A DNA stretch of 64,000 nucleotides from Thermoanaerobaculia bacterium (GCA_022822365.1 JAJEBV010000043.1:47834-111833), one strand, 5' to 3'; counted from the first letter of the stretch, positions 1 through 8,766 are shown. Made by a program: numbers and translations. Notes: generated by a model not told the origin, from the sequence alone.

Positions 1-1367
1 TCCGCTATTCGCGGCGCGTCGTCGCCCGGATCCGCAGCAGCATCCTGATCTTCGCCTTCGGCATCAACTTCGTCGCCGTCGGCTTCGCCGCCTTCGGCTG
101 GCTGCCTCCGACCGCGGCGGCGATCGTCCACCAGGCCGCCTCGCTGCTCGTCATCCTGAACTGCGTCCGGCTGCTCTACGAAGGCCGGGCGGTGGCAGCC
201 CGCGAAGACCGGGGCTTCGGCCGCTTCCGCCTTCTCGCCGGTCCGGTCGACGGGCTGGCCGCTGGCTGGAACGCCTTCAAAGCGGGCCGCCGCGAGACGG
301 TTCATCGCCTCGAACACGCGCTCGAAGACAGTCCCGCGCGGATCCGGTCCGCGGCCCCCCGGCTACTGCGCGCGGCGCCGTTCGCGCTCGCCGCGGTCTG
401 GGCCGCGAGCGGCCTGCGCATGATCGCTCCCCAGGAAGTCGGACTCGTGCAGCGCTTCGGCCAACACGTCGGCGGTGAACTCGATCCGGGGCTACACCTG
501 CGCTGGCCGTGGCCGATCGAACGGGTGACCAGGGTCGAACCGGACCGCCTGCGGATGGCGGCGGTCGGCTCGCCCCGGGAAGCCGGTGCCGGCGAGACCG
601 GCGCCGCGGCGAGCTACGAGTGGAACGTCCGCCACGCCGGTTTCGACGACACGCCGCCGCTCGAACGGCTGATGCTGACCGGCGACGAGAACCTGGTGGA
701 GGTCGCGGCCCGGATCCACTACCGGGTCGCCGACGCCGCCGCCTTCGCCTTCGCCACGGCCGATCCGGCGCTCCTGGTCGAGACGAGCGCGGAGCGGTCG
801 CTGCGCACCGTGCTCGCCGGTCACTCGCTCGACGACGTGCTGACCGGCAAGCGCGACGGCATCGAGACGGCCTGGCACACCCATCTCTCGGCGCTGCTCG
901 AGGGCCTCGGCGCCGGCGTCGAGGTCGTGAGCGCGACCGTGCAGGACGCCCACCCGCCGCTCGACGTCGTCGACGCCTTCCGCGACGCGGCGAGCGCGCT
1001 CGAGGAACGGGAGACCCTGATCGACGAGGCGGAGGGCTACGCGCTCGAGCGCCTGCCGATTGCCCGCGGCGAGGCGCGCCGGCAACTCCTCGAAGCCGAG
1101 GCCTACCAGAACCGCCGCGTCGAGGCCGGCCGCGGCGAGAGCGAACGCTTCGAACTGCGGGCCGGAGCGTACCGGCGCGCGAACGACCTGCACCGCTTCC
1201 GGCTCCAGCTTCAGACGATCGAAAGCTCGCTCGCCGGCAAACCGAAACTGATCACCGACGCGACCGGCGGTCGCAAGCGCTTCGTCTTCGTGGACGAAAC
1301 GCCGGACCGCCTCCTCGACGTCTTCGTTCCTCCACCGGGTCCGTCCCAGAACGAGGTAGAGCAATGA
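1..1367 (+). CDS. Heavy-metal P-type ATPase C-terminus fused to SPFH/HflK-like domain (5' partial)
   Basis: The frame is open from base 3 with no ATG, GTG or TTG before codon 192, so the GTG at 192 is only an internal codon and the gene starts left of the window. The first ~60 residues match the end of metal-transporting P1B ATPases: two membrane helices and the ending LLVILNCVRLL. The chain continues without a stop through a ~70-residue linker into a new membrane helix (FALAAVWAASGL) and an SPFH/Band-7 domain of HflK type (PQEVGLVQRFG, then DPGLHLRWPWPIE). It ends in a coiled-coil rich in Glu, Ala and Arg. SPFH proteins form membrane rings that organise or control membrane proteins; here one is covalently tied to a metal pump. 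The stop overlaps the next start (ATGA at 1364). The fusion is seen directly; metal specificity cannot be told because the catalytic half is outside the window. Confidence 0.85.
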   Translation, partial: RYSRRVVARIRSSILIFAFGINFVAVGFAAFGWLPPTAAAIVHQAASLLVILNCVRLLYEGRAVAAREDRGFGRFRLLAGPVDGLAAGWNAFKAGRRETVHRLEHALEDSPARIRSAAPRLLRAAPFALAAVWAASGLRMIAPQEVGLVQRFGQHVGGELDPGLHLRWPWPIERVTRVEPDRLRMAAVGSPREAGAGETGAAASYEWNVRHAGFDDTPPLERLMLTGDENLVEVAARIHYRVADAAAFAFATADPALLVETSAERSLRTVLAGHSLDDVLTGKRDGIETAWHTHLSALLEGLGAGVEVVSATVQDAHPPLDVVDAFRDAASALEERETLIDEAEGYALERLPIARGEARRQLLEAEAYQNRRVEAGRGESERFELRAGAYRRANDLHRFRLQLQTIESSLAGKPKLITDATGGRKRFVFVDETPDRLLDVFVPPPGPSQNEVEQ

Positions 1368-2326
1368 CCCACCACGACCATCAGCAACACCACGACCACC
1401 ACGACGAGGCTCACCGCCACGACGGCGGCGACGGCCACAAGCACCCGCCGCGCCGTGCCACGTCCTGGTGGCGGGCCGGTCTGGCCGTGCTGGCGCTCGT
1501 CGCGCTGGCCCGGACCGTCTTCGTCGTGCCGGAGACCGAGAGTGCGATCGTCACCCGCTTCGGCAAGCCGGTCCGGACGATCGAGGATCCGGGCCTCAAG
1601 CTGAAGTGGCCGATCGACCGGCGGCTCCGTTTCGACAACCGGGTGCTCCTCTACGATCCCGCGCCGGCCGAGTTCCTGACCCAGGACAAGAAGAACCTGG
1701 TCGTCGATACGGCGGTCGTCTGGCGGATCGCCGACCCGGCGCGCTTCCTGGAGACGATCGGCGACATCTCCGGCGCCGAGATGCGGCTGCACGACGTGGT
1801 CTGGGCCGGCCTGGCGGCCGCCCTCGGCCGCACGGAACTCTCGCAGCTCGTTTCCACGAAGCCGAAGCATCTGCGCATCGAGGAGGTCGCGGCCGAGGTC
1901 CGCGAGTCCGCGGTTGCCGTCTCCCTCCCCCAACTCGGAGTCGAGATCCTCGAGGTCCAGCTCACCCGCCTGAGCTTCCCGGAGCAGAACCTGGAGTCCG
2001 TCTTCGCCCGCATGCGGGCGGAGCGCGAACGGATCGCCAAGGAGTACCGCGCCCAGGGCGAGGAACAGGCGATGATCATCCGCGCCGAAGCCGACCGGGA
2101 TCGGGATCTGATCCTCGCGGACGCCTACCGTGAGGCGGAGATCCTCCGCGGCCAGGGCGACGCCGAGGCCGCCGGCATCTACGGCGACGCCTACCGGCAG
2201 GACCCGTCGCTCTACCGCTTCCTGCGCACCCTGGAGTCCTACGAGTCGATTCTCGACGACCAGACGACCGTCATCCTGTCGGCGGACTCGGAGCTCTTCT
2301 CGCTGCTGGGCGGAGGCGCCGAATGA
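1364..2326 (+). CDS. HflC-like SPFH membrane protein with His-rich N-terminus
   Basis: 320 aa. Residues 1-31 form a cytoplasmic tail with about ten histidines plus Asp/Glu (begins MTHHDHQQHHDHHDE), a likely metal-binding segment. A single membrane anchor (AGLAVLALVALARTVFVV) follows, then an SPFH domain with the HflC signature (ETESAIVTRFGKPVRTIEDP, GLKLKWPID) and a C-terminal coiled coil (RAEADRDRDLILADAYREAE). HflC partners HflK to form the cage around FtsH in other bacteria. Here it is encoded directly after a P-type ATPase-SPFH fusion, with a 4-nt overlap at each end, so a complex with the pump is more likely than with FtsH. The His-rich tail suits a metal-handling role; that role is inference. 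Confidence 0.85.
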   Translation: MTHHDHQQHHDHHDEAHRHDGGDGHKHPPRRATSWWRAGLAVLALVALARTVFVVPETESAIVTRFGKPVRTIEDPGLKLKWPIDRRLRFDNRVLLYDPAPAEFLTQDKKNLVVDTAVVWRIADPARFLETIGDISGAEMRLHDVVWAGLAAALGRTELSQLVSTKPKHLRIEEVAAEVRESAVAVSLPQLGVEILEVQLTRLSFPEQNLESVFARMRAERERIAKEYRAQGEEQAMIIRAEADRDRDLILADAYREAEILRGQGDAEAAGIYGDAYRQDPSLYRFLRTLESYESILDDQTTVILSADSELFSLLGGGAE

Positions 2327-3255
2327 GACGTCGCGCCATCCCGGCTGCGGCGCTGACCCTGGCGCTCATGTGGCTGGCCTGGGGCGTCTACTTCGTCGCG
2401 CCCGACGAGGAGGCCGTGGTCCGCGTTCTCGGCAGGGCGAGCGCGACGCCGGCCGGGCCGGGCGTGCACTGGAACTGGCCGCGGCCCGTCGGCCGCGTGG
2501 ACAAGCTGAAGGTGCGCGAAGCGAAGCGGTTGACGCTCGGCTTCGCGGCGGCCGACCGCGTGCTCGGCGGCGACGCGACGCCGGCCGAGGCGCGCTGGTT
2601 GACCGGCGACCGCAACGTCGTCCACGTGCGGCTCGTCGTCCTCTACGCGATCCACGATCCGCTCGCCTACTCTCTGCGCTTCGCGAACGTCGAGTCGCTG
2701 CTCGAGGCGAGCGGTCGCAGCGCCCTGCTCGAAGTGGTCGCCGGCATGGGCGTCGACGAGCTGCTGACGACCGGCAAGGTGGCGGTCCAACAGAGCGTGC
2801 AGGCCGCATCGCAGGAGCTGTTCGATCGCTTCGGGACCGGCGTCACCGTCCTGTCCGCAAGCCTCGAGGGAGTCAGCCCGCCGAGCCTCGTGCGCGAGGC
2901 GTTCAACGACGTCGCCAGCGCGCGCGAGGATCGCGACCGCCTGATCCGCGAGGCGGAGAGCTACCGCAACGAGGTCGTCCCGGTGGCGCGCGGCGAGGCG
3001 CGCGCTCTCGTCACCGGGGCCGAGAGCTTCCGCACCGCCGAAGTCGAACGGGCGGCCGGTGAAGCGGACCGCTTCCGCTCGATCGCGAACGCCGACCAGG
3101 GCGCCCGTGCCGAGATCCGCACGCGGACCTATCTCGAGACGATGGAGCGGGTCCTTCCCCGGATGCGGAAGACGATCCTCGAGCCCGGCCAGAGCACGAT
3201 CGACATCGACTTCCTCCGCCGCGAGCTGACGCCCGGGTCGAACGGCCGGCCGTGA
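2323..3255 (+). CDS. HflK-like SPFH membrane protein
   Basis: 310 aa. An N-terminal helix (ALTLALMWLAWGVYFVA) is followed by an SPFH domain of HflK type (PDEEAVVRVLGRAS, GPGVHWNWPRPVGRVD) and a long helical region with EARALVTGAESF repeats. It resembles the SPFH part of the first gene more than the HflC-like second gene, so the operon encodes three SPFH domains. Translation is probably coupled, since the start overlaps the previous stop (ATGA at 2323). There is no FtsH or HflX gene nearby. The protein probably assembles with the other two SPFH proteins at the inner membrane. Confidence 0.83.
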   Translation: MRRRAIPAAALTLALMWLAWGVYFVAPDEEAVVRVLGRASATPAGPGVHWNWPRPVGRVDKLKVREAKRLTLGFAAADRVLGGDATPAEARWLTGDRNVVHVRLVVLYAIHDPLAYSLRFANVESLLEASGRSALLEVVAGMGVDELLTTGKVAVQQSVQAASQELFDRFGTGVTVLSASLEGVSPPSLVREAFNDVASAREDRDRLIREAESYRNEVVPVARGEARALVTGAESFRTAEVERAAGEADRFRSIANADQGARAEIRTRTYLETMERVLPRMRKTILEPGQSTIDIDFLRRELTPGSNGRP

Positions 3256-3731
3256 GAGTGAGCCGCAACGTCGGCGCGACGGCGCTGACCGTCGTCGTGC
3301 TCGCGGGCGGCCTGGTCGTGGCGCTGCGCGATCGGCTGCCGGAGCGCGCGACGGATGCCGGCGATCCCAGCGACGTCTTCTGGGAGATGGTCGACGCGAG
3401 CCGCGAGGGCGCTGCGGATGCCTGGCTCGACCTCTTCGCCGGGGAGGTGCGCGAACAACTGGAGACCGTGCGCGACGAGATGGGTCATGCCGCCTTCGAG
3501 CAGTACCTCCGCGGTCGGGTCGCCGGCCTCAAGGGGGTCGCCGTGACCGGCAGGGAGGATCTCGGCGAGGTCGTGCGCCTGGACGTCGAGTACGTCCGGG
3601 AGGCGAGCTACGAGACGCAGTCCCTGGACGTTCGAAGAACCCGGGGACGCTGGCGAATCGTCGCGCTCGGTCCGACGCACGAGCGCGAGCCGCCGGTTCC
3701 CTACGGCACGCCCGTCGGCCCGACAGAGTGA
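3252..3731 (+). CDS. Small membrane-anchored protein of unknown function
   Basis: 159 aa, starting at a GTG that overlaps the previous stop (GTGA at 3252), so it is the fourth gene of the SPFH operon. It has one N-terminal helix (ATALTVVVLAGGLVVAL) and a ~120-residue soluble domain. That domain has the pattern of small NTF2-like or DUF4878-type folds: a helical start (DVFWEMVDASREGAADAWLD) followed by strands ending in RRTRGRWRIVALG. I do not recognise a specific family. Its tight coupling to the pump-SPFH genes suggests an extracytoplasmic accessory subunit. Confidence 0.7.
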   Translation: MRVSRNVGATALTVVVLAGGLVVALRDRLPERATDAGDPSDVFWEMVDASREGAADAWLDLFAGEVREQLETVRDEMGHAAFEQYLRGRVAGLKGVAVTGREDLGEVVRLDVEYVREASYETQSLDVRRTRGRWRIVALGPTHEREPPVPYGTPVGPTE

Positions 3732-3750
3732 CGGCGGGAGGAAGGAACGA

Positions 3751-4944
3751 ATGAGAAAGCTCGCAATCGCTCTCCTTGCGTTCTTTCGCCGGACCTCGCT
3801 GGCGGTGCGCAAGCTCCGCGGGCAGTCCGAGGACGACGTCGCCTCGCAGCGGGTCGTCACCGGCCGCTCCTGGGACGAGTTCTGCGACACGCTGAAGGCC
3901 GCCGGTGCGTCGCTGAACTTCCCGGGGACACCCCGTGACGCCTTCAACCAGGCGGAGGGCTACCGCTACCTGAGCCGGCTGGCCCGGGCGGGGCTCATGG
4001 CCTTCGTCGAGCACGCCGACCCGCGGGCGCCGGTGCTGCACCGGGTCGCCAACGAGACGGTCAAGCTTGGCTCCGACAACCCGGACAACCACTACCTGAC
4101 GGCCGCGCTCTCGGGCGCGTACGAGTACCGGATCACGGGACGGCGCAACACGGTCGCCTACCTCGGCTTCGGCACCCAGGCCGGCCACTACGGCCAGGGC
4201 GGCGGCCTGCCGCCGACCGGCTACGTCGAGGCGGCGGAACTCGAGATGGACGGCGAAGGCCGCTTCGAACTCGTTCTCAGTTGCGAAGAACAGGAGGGCA
4301 ACTGGTTGCCGATGAAGCCCGACACGGGGATGCTCATCGTGCGCCAGACCTTCCTCGACCGGCGCAGCGAGATCCCGGCCGAATTGCACATCGAGCGGAT
4401 CAACTGCGCGCCCGAGGAGAAACGTCCGTCGCCGCTGACTCCCGCACAGGTCGACGAAGGGCTGCGCTCGGCCAGCACGCTGGTCGCCGGCGCCTCGCTG
4501 CTGTTCGCGAAGTGGGCCCGCGACTTCCAGAAGCACTCGAACCAACTTCCCCGATTCGACCAGGAGACGTCGAACCAGGCGGGAGGCGATCCCAACATCG
4601 CCTACTACCACTCCCACTGGCGGCTGGCCGGGGACGAAGCGCTGGTCATCGAGGCTGTGCCGCCGGAGTGCGAGCACTGGAACTTCCAGCTCAACAACTA
4701 CTGGATGGAGTCGCTGGACTACCGCTACCACACGATCCACACGAACAAGCACCTCGCTCGGTACGAACCGGACGGTTCGGTGCGCCTGATCGTGGCCCAC
4801 GAGGATCCCGGGCTCCCGAACTGGCTCGACACCGCCGGCCACACCTCAGGCACGATGTCCTTCCGCTGGATCCGGGCCGAGGAACACCCCGAGCCGGCGA
4901 CCCGGGTCGTCAAGCTGGCCGAACTGTCGGCGCGCCGCCGCTGA
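3751..4944 (+). CDS. DUF1214 domain-containing protein
   Basis: 397 aa. The C-terminal half carries the DUF1214 pattern (EALVIEAVPPECEHWNFQLN followed by MESLDYRYHTIHTNKH and VAHEDPGLPNWLDTAGH), as in the DUF1254/DUF1214 family. Biochemical function is unknown. A ribosome site (GGAGG) lies 8-10 nt upstream of the ATG. It heads a tightly spaced operon with a sulfotransferase (3-nt gap), two SDR oxidoreductases and an SRPBCC protein. DUF1214 genes commonly sit beside such sulfotransferases, and an unknown lipid- or steroid-like substrate for the cluster is plausible. Confidence 0.85.
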   Translation: MRKLAIALLAFFRRTSLAVRKLRGQSEDDVASQRVVTGRSWDEFCDTLKAAGASLNFPGTPRDAFNQAEGYRYLSRLARAGLMAFVEHADPRAPVLHRVANETVKLGSDNPDNHYLTAALSGAYEYRITGRRNTVAYLGFGTQAGHYGQGGGLPPTGYVEAAELEMDGEGRFELVLSCEEQEGNWLPMKPDTGMLIVRQTFLDRRSEIPAELHIERINCAPEEKRPSPLTPAQVDEGLRSASTLVAGASLLFAKWARDFQKHSNQLPRFDQETSNQAGGDPNIAYYHSHWRLAGDEALVIEAVPPECEHWNFQLNNYWMESLDYRYHTIHTNKHLARYEPDGSVRLIVAHEDPGLPNWLDTAGHTSGTMSFRWIRAEEHPEPATRVVKLAELSARRR

Positions 4945-4947
4945 CAA

Positions 4948-6207
4948 ATGCCGAAGCGGGTTGTCGAGACACCGACGGACTACGAGCGGCCGTACCGGCC
5001 CCTCCCGGTAGCGCTCCTGAACGCGGCCGGGCGGGCCGCACGCCGCGTCGGGATCGACGGGCAGGTCGACGTCGACTCGATGGTCGCGAAGGCCCGAAGG
5101 AGAACCGGCCTGTCCAGCTTCGGCGACGAGTGGTTCATGGAACCCCTGTCCGTCCTCGTCCGCTCAATCAACGAGGAGGCCGACCTTACGCTTCTGGGCC
5201 GGACGATCCAGCGGCGACGGATCGAGGGAGCGCTGGCGACGCGCCTGCGGGTCGAGGAGCTCCTTCGCCAGCGGCCGGAGATCCGGGACATCGACCTCGG
5301 CCGGATCGTCGTGATCGCCGGCCTGCAGCGCACCGGCACGACCACGCTGCACCGGCTGATCGCTTCCCACCCCGAGATGCGCGCCGTCGCGGCCTGGGAG
5401 GGGTTGAATCCGATGCCCCTGCCGCGTGAGGAGCCGGGCGATCCTCACGCCCGAATCCGACAGGCCCTCGTCGCGGAGCGGGCAATCGCCTACCTGGCGC
5501 CCGCCTTCTTCGCCGTCCATCCCGCCGAGCACGACGCTCCGGAGGAGGACGTGCTGCTGCTCGACGTGTCCTTCATGAGCCAGTCCGCGGAGGCGACCAT
5601 GCACGTGCCCACCTATGCCCGCTGGCTGGAGGGCCGGGACCATACGCGCGCGTACGAGGAGTTCCGCACCCTGCTTCAGGTCCTGCACTGGCAGCACCCG
5701 CGTCTCAACTGGGTGCTCAAGACGCCGCATCACATGGAGTACCTGGATGTCGTCCTCGAGGTCTTCCCGACCGCCACAATCGTGCAGACGCACCGCGATC
5801 CGCTGAAGACGATCCCCTCCTTCTGCAGCATGGTCGCCCATGGCCACGGCCTCTTCAGCGACCGGGTCGACCCGCACGAGATCGGTTCGCACTGGTTGGC
5901 CAAGACGCGCCGCCTGGTCGAGTTGACCGCCCGCGCCCGGGCGGCTGCGGACCCCCGCCGCTTCGTCGACGTGTCCTACTACGACCTGGTCGACGATCCG
6001 ATGGCCGAACTGGCCAAGGTCTACGAGCGGACCGGCATCCCTTTCGGCCCGGACGCCCTCCAAGCCGCCGAGAGAACCGCGAGCCGCAACGTGCAGCACC
6101 GCTTCGGACGCCACGTCTACGATGCGAGTAGCTTCGGTCTGACCCGGGAGGCGATCGAGAACAGCATGGCGGCCTACCGGCAGCAGCACGGCATTCCCAT
6201 CGAGTAG
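4948..6207 (+). CDS. PAPS-dependent sulfotransferase family protein
   Basis: 419 aa, the usual length for the bacterial sulfotransferase_3-like family. The phosphosulfate-binding loop is visible around residue 118 (IAGLQRTGTTTLHRLIASHP), and the 3'-phosphate-binding strand around residue 275 (TATIVQTHRDPLKTIPS). A conserved HWQHPRLNWVLKTPHHMEYL segment precedes it (positions 5689-5748). The predicted reaction is sulfate transfer from PAPS to a hydroxyl or amine of an unknown small molecule. It starts 3 nt after the DUF1214 gene and is followed after 30 nt by an SDR gene, so it is probably co-transcribed with them. Substrate cannot be deduced. Confidence 0.9.
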   Translation: MPKRVVETPTDYERPYRPLPVALLNAAGRAARRVGIDGQVDVDSMVAKARRRTGLSSFGDEWFMEPLSVLVRSINEEADLTLLGRTIQRRRIEGALATRLRVEELLRQRPEIRDIDLGRIVVIAGLQRTGTTTLHRLIASHPEMRAVAAWEGLNPMPLPREEPGDPHARIRQALVAERAIAYLAPAFFAVHPAEHDAPEEDVLLLDVSFMSQSAEATMHVPTYARWLEGRDHTRAYEEFRTLLQVLHWQHPRLNWVLKTPHHMEYLDVVLEVFPTATIVQTHRDPLKTIPSFCSMVAHGHGLFSDRVDPHEIGSHWLAKTRRLVELTARARAAADPRRFVDVSYYDLVDDPMAELAKVYERTGIPFGPDALQAAERTASRNVQHRFGRHVYDASSFGLTREAIENSMAAYRQQHGIPIE

Positions 6208-6237
6208 ATAGAGACCGCGTAGAGGAGACACCGAAAC

Positions 6238-7263
6238 GTGAAGAAGCTCTTCAAGGTCCTGCGCAAGGCGGTCAGGGACCGTGCCGCCGAGCCGGCGGAG
6301 ATCGAGCCTCTTGCCGACTCCGTGCGGCTCGAGGGCAAGACCTGCCTGGTCACGGGCTCCAACAGCGGGCTCGGCAAGGCCGTCGCCATCGACCTGGCGA
6401 GGCGCGGCGGCCACGTCCTGATGGCCTGCCGCGGCGGCCACCCCGACGCGGGCGAAGAGGTCCGGGCCGCCTCCGGCTCCGAACGGGTCGAGATGCTGCG
6501 GGTCGATCTCTCCGACATGCGTTCGGTCCACCAGCTCTGCGACGAATTGCATGACCGGGAAACGACGATCGACATCGCCGTCCTCAACGCCGGTGTCGTG
6601 CCGCGCCGCGCGCGCCGGACGCCGCAGGGCTTCGAGCTCATGTTCGCGGTCCACTTCCTGGCCAACCGCGTCCTCGTCGACCGCTGGCTGAAGGACGGCA
6701 CGGTCCGTCCGGCCGCGAGGCTCGAGGATTCGCCCCGCATCATCCTCGTCTCCTCCGACGCCCACCGCTCCGCCGAACCGGTCGACTTCGACCGTTTCGG
6801 CGCCTTCACGGACTACGGCGTCCGGGACGGAATCAAGCAATACGGTGCGAGCAAGCTCGTCGTCTGCACCTACGCGACCGAACTCTCGCGTCGCCTGAAC
6901 CGCGGCGGCGAGGGGTACGTCGCCGTGCACTCGCTCTGCCCCGGCCCGGTCAACACCGCCATCGCGCGGGATGCGCCGTGGTTCCTGCAGCCTCTCGTGG
7001 CGCCGATGATGAAGCTCTTCTTCCTGACGCCGGAGAAGGCCGCCAGACCCGTGAGCTACCTCTGCTGCGCCGACGACGCCGGCCAGCGAAGCGGCATCTA
7101 CCTGCACATGCTGCGCGAGAAGCGCCCGTCCGAGCACGCCACGGACCCGGCCAACGGGGCCAGGTTGTGGGAAGCGAGTGAAGTGCTGCTCGAGACCCAA
7201 ACGCCACCGACACCGGGTGCGCCGGCGCCCCCGCCGGCATCCGGCGCGAAGCGCCGGCTCTGA
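6238..7263 (+). CDS. SDR-family oxidoreductase with repeat-encoded C-terminal tail
   Basis: 341 aa, GTG start behind AGGAGA. It is a classical short-chain dehydrogenase: nucleotide loop TGSNSGLG near residue 38, NAG motif (LNAGVV) and catalytic YGASK near residue 201, with PGPVNT after it. The class resembles retinol-dehydrogenase/WW-domain-oxidoreductase-like SDRs. The last ~15 residues (GAPAPPPASGAKRRL) and the TGA stop are supplied by a dispersed palindromic repeat (7215-7277), so the original C-terminus was probably overwritten by the repeat. It lies between a sulfotransferase gene and a second SDR gene in one operon. Confidence 0.88.
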   Translation: MKKLFKVLRKAVRDRAAEPAEIEPLADSVRLEGKTCLVTGSNSGLGKAVAIDLARRGGHVLMACRGGHPDAGEEVRAASGSERVEMLRVDLSDMRSVHQLCDELHDRETTIDIAVLNAGVVPRRARRTPQGFELMFAVHFLANRVLVDRWLKDGTVRPAARLEDSPRIILVSSDAHRSAEPVDFDRFGAFTDYGVRDGIKQYGASKLVVCTYATELSRRLNRGGEGYVAVHSLCPGPVNTAIARDAPWFLQPLVAPMMKLFFLTPEKAARPVSYLCCADDAGQRSGIYLHMLREKRPSEHATDPANGARLWEASEVLLETQTPPTPGAPAPPPASGAKRRL

Positions 7264-7277
7264 ACACTCCGCCGCGC
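7215..7277 (+). repeat. Palindromic two-hairpin repeat, copy A (end of SDR gene)
   Basis: GGGTGC, hairpin 1 GCCGGCG/CGCCGGC, ATCC, hairpin 2 GGCGC-GAA-GCGCC, then a tail CACTCCGCCGCGC (7265-7277) shared with copy B. It supplies the last residues and the stop codon of the SDR gene. Confidence 0.8.
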
Positions 7278-7294
7278 GCGCTCCAGCGAACACC

Positions 7295-8293
7295 ATGACC
7301 TACCGACCTGGATCCGGCCTCTCGAAGGCCTTCCACCACATGTGGGAGCTCTGCTCGCGCAAGCCGATGGCGGAGCGTGTCGACATGTCGGGCAGAAAGG
7401 TGATCGTCACCGGCGCGACGCCCGGGTCGATCGGCTACCAGGTCGCCGGAACGCTTGCCGCCTGGGGCGCCGACGTGGCGGTCACCTGCCCGCGCAACAG
7501 CGACGCCGCCAGGGAGACCTTGCTGGGTGACCTGCGGGACGCCGGGCACCTTCCTGGCGGCGTCGAGGCGCACCGCCTCGATCTCGCCGACCCCCGAAGC
7601 GTCGCGGACTTCGCCGCCTGGTACCGCGAGACGTCCGGCGGCCGCCTGGACGTGCTGATCAACAACGCCGGCATCCTGCGCGACGTGCTCTGGCGCTGGC
7701 GCGAGCGCAGGGTCTCCGCCGACGGCTTCGAGATCCACTGGCGCACGAACTACCTCGGCACGTTCCACCTGACGCGCCTGCTGCTGCCGATGCTGCTCGA
7801 GTCCGGCCGGCGGAGCGGAGACGCGCGGGTGGTCAACGTCTCCTCGCACCAGCACGACAAGGGCAGCAACGACCGTCTCTTCGCTCCCCCGGACCGGTTG
7901 GACTCCTGGACCGCCTACGGCCAGTCCAAGCTGGGGCTGATCCACCACGCGTTCGAGCTGCAGCGCCGCTACGCCGCGGACGGCAACCTCCGATCGGCCG
8001 CCGTGCACCCTGGTTCCGCGTACTCGAACATGACCTTCGGCTGGCAGGACGAGCCCCGGTTGCTCAGGCGGATGAAGCGCCTGGCCACGCCCCTGGCGCC
8101 GATGATCCTCCTGACGCCGGCGCAGGCAGCCCAGACCACGATCAAGTGCGCCACGGACCCGAACCTGGAAGGCGGCCACTACCATGAACGCTGCGCCACA
8201 GCCGAACCCATCCCCGACGCCCGGGACGAAGCAGCGTCACGACGCCTCTGGGAAGAAACGGACCGCTGGTTCCGGTCGCTCGGGGAGGAATAG
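7295..8293 (+). CDS. SDR-family oxidoreductase
   Basis: 332 aa. The ATG at 7295 begins MTYRPGSGLSKAFHHMW; the frame is open further upstream but that part runs through the neighbouring gene and the repeat, so it was not used. NAD(P)-binding motif TGATPGSIG has one extra residue compared with the usual TGxxxGxG. NNAGI and the catalytic YGQSK are intact. It resembles the preceding SDR in its N-terminal extension and in the HPGSAYSNMTF substrate loop. Two SDRs next to a sulfotransferase and an SRPBCC protein suggest successive redox steps on one hydrophobic substrate. Confidence 0.87.
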   Translation: MTYRPGSGLSKAFHHMWELCSRKPMAERVDMSGRKVIVTGATPGSIGYQVAGTLAAWGADVAVTCPRNSDAARETLLGDLRDAGHLPGGVEAHRLDLADPRSVADFAAWYRETSGGRLDVLINNAGILRDVLWRWRERRVSADGFEIHWRTNYLGTFHLTRLLLPMLLESGRRSGDARVVNVSSHQHDKGSNDRLFAPPDRLDSWTAYGQSKLGLIHHAFELQRRYAADGNLRSAAVHPGSAYSNMTFGWQDEPRLLRRMKRLATPLAPMILLTPAQAAQTTIKCATDPNLEGGHYHERCATAEPIPDARDEAASRRLWEETDRWFRSLGEE

Positions 8294-8314
8294 GCAGGAA
8301 CAGGAGGCCCTTAG

Positions 8315-8764
8315 ATGTTCAAGCACGCCATCGATTCCGAACCGGTAGAGATCGCCGCCCCCATCGAGGTGGCCTGGGACCTCCTCGTCGATCTCGACCG
8401 CTACCACGAGTGGAATCCCTTCGCCCGGACCTACAGGAAGACCGATGTCCGCGTCGGCTCCACCATCCACTTCGACGTCAAGCTGGACCGCTACAACCGG
8501 AAGCAGACCGAGCGCATCGCGATCGTCGAACCGCCGACGCGGCTGGCCTGGACCACCAACGTCGCCCTCGGACTCGTCAAGGCGCTGCGCGTCCAGCGAC
8601 TCGAGAAGCGAGGCGAGACGAGCTGCACGTACTTCAACACGGACACCCTCGAAGGGCCGCTGGCGCCCGTGGCCCGGCTCCTGTTCGGCGGCGCCATGCA
8701 CCGCGGCTTCGCCGCCGTCGGCAGGGCGCTGAAGCAGACGGCGGAGGAGCGGCACGGCGGGTAG
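8315..8764 (+). CDS. SRPBCC family (polyketide cyclase/lipid-binding-like) protein
   Basis: 149 aa. The START/SRPBCC fold is evident from the N-terminal pattern (PVEIAAPIEVAWDLLVDLDR, YHEWNPF) and the central strands (VGSTIHFDVKLD, ERIAIVEPPTRLAWTT). The protein forms a hydrophobic pocket and may bind or modify a small lipophile. It is the last gene of the DUF1214-sulfotransferase-SDR-SDR operon and starts 22 nt after the second SDR, behind an AGGAGG-like site. There is no export signal, so it is cytoplasmic. Confidence 0.85.
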   Translation: MFKHAIDSEPVEIAAPIEVAWDLLVDLDRYHEWNPFARTYRKTDVRVGSTIHFDVKLDRYNRKQTERIAIVEPPTRLAWTTNVALGLVKALRVQRLEKRGETSCTYFNTDTLEGPLAPVARLLFGGAMHRGFAAVGRALKQTAEERHGG

Positions 8765-8766
8765 CG

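Noticed and set aside
5164..7296. 710-codon minus-strand open frame opposite the sulfotransferase and SDR genes
   Set aside because: It is antisense to two genes with clear catalytic motifs; long antisense frames are expected at this GC content.
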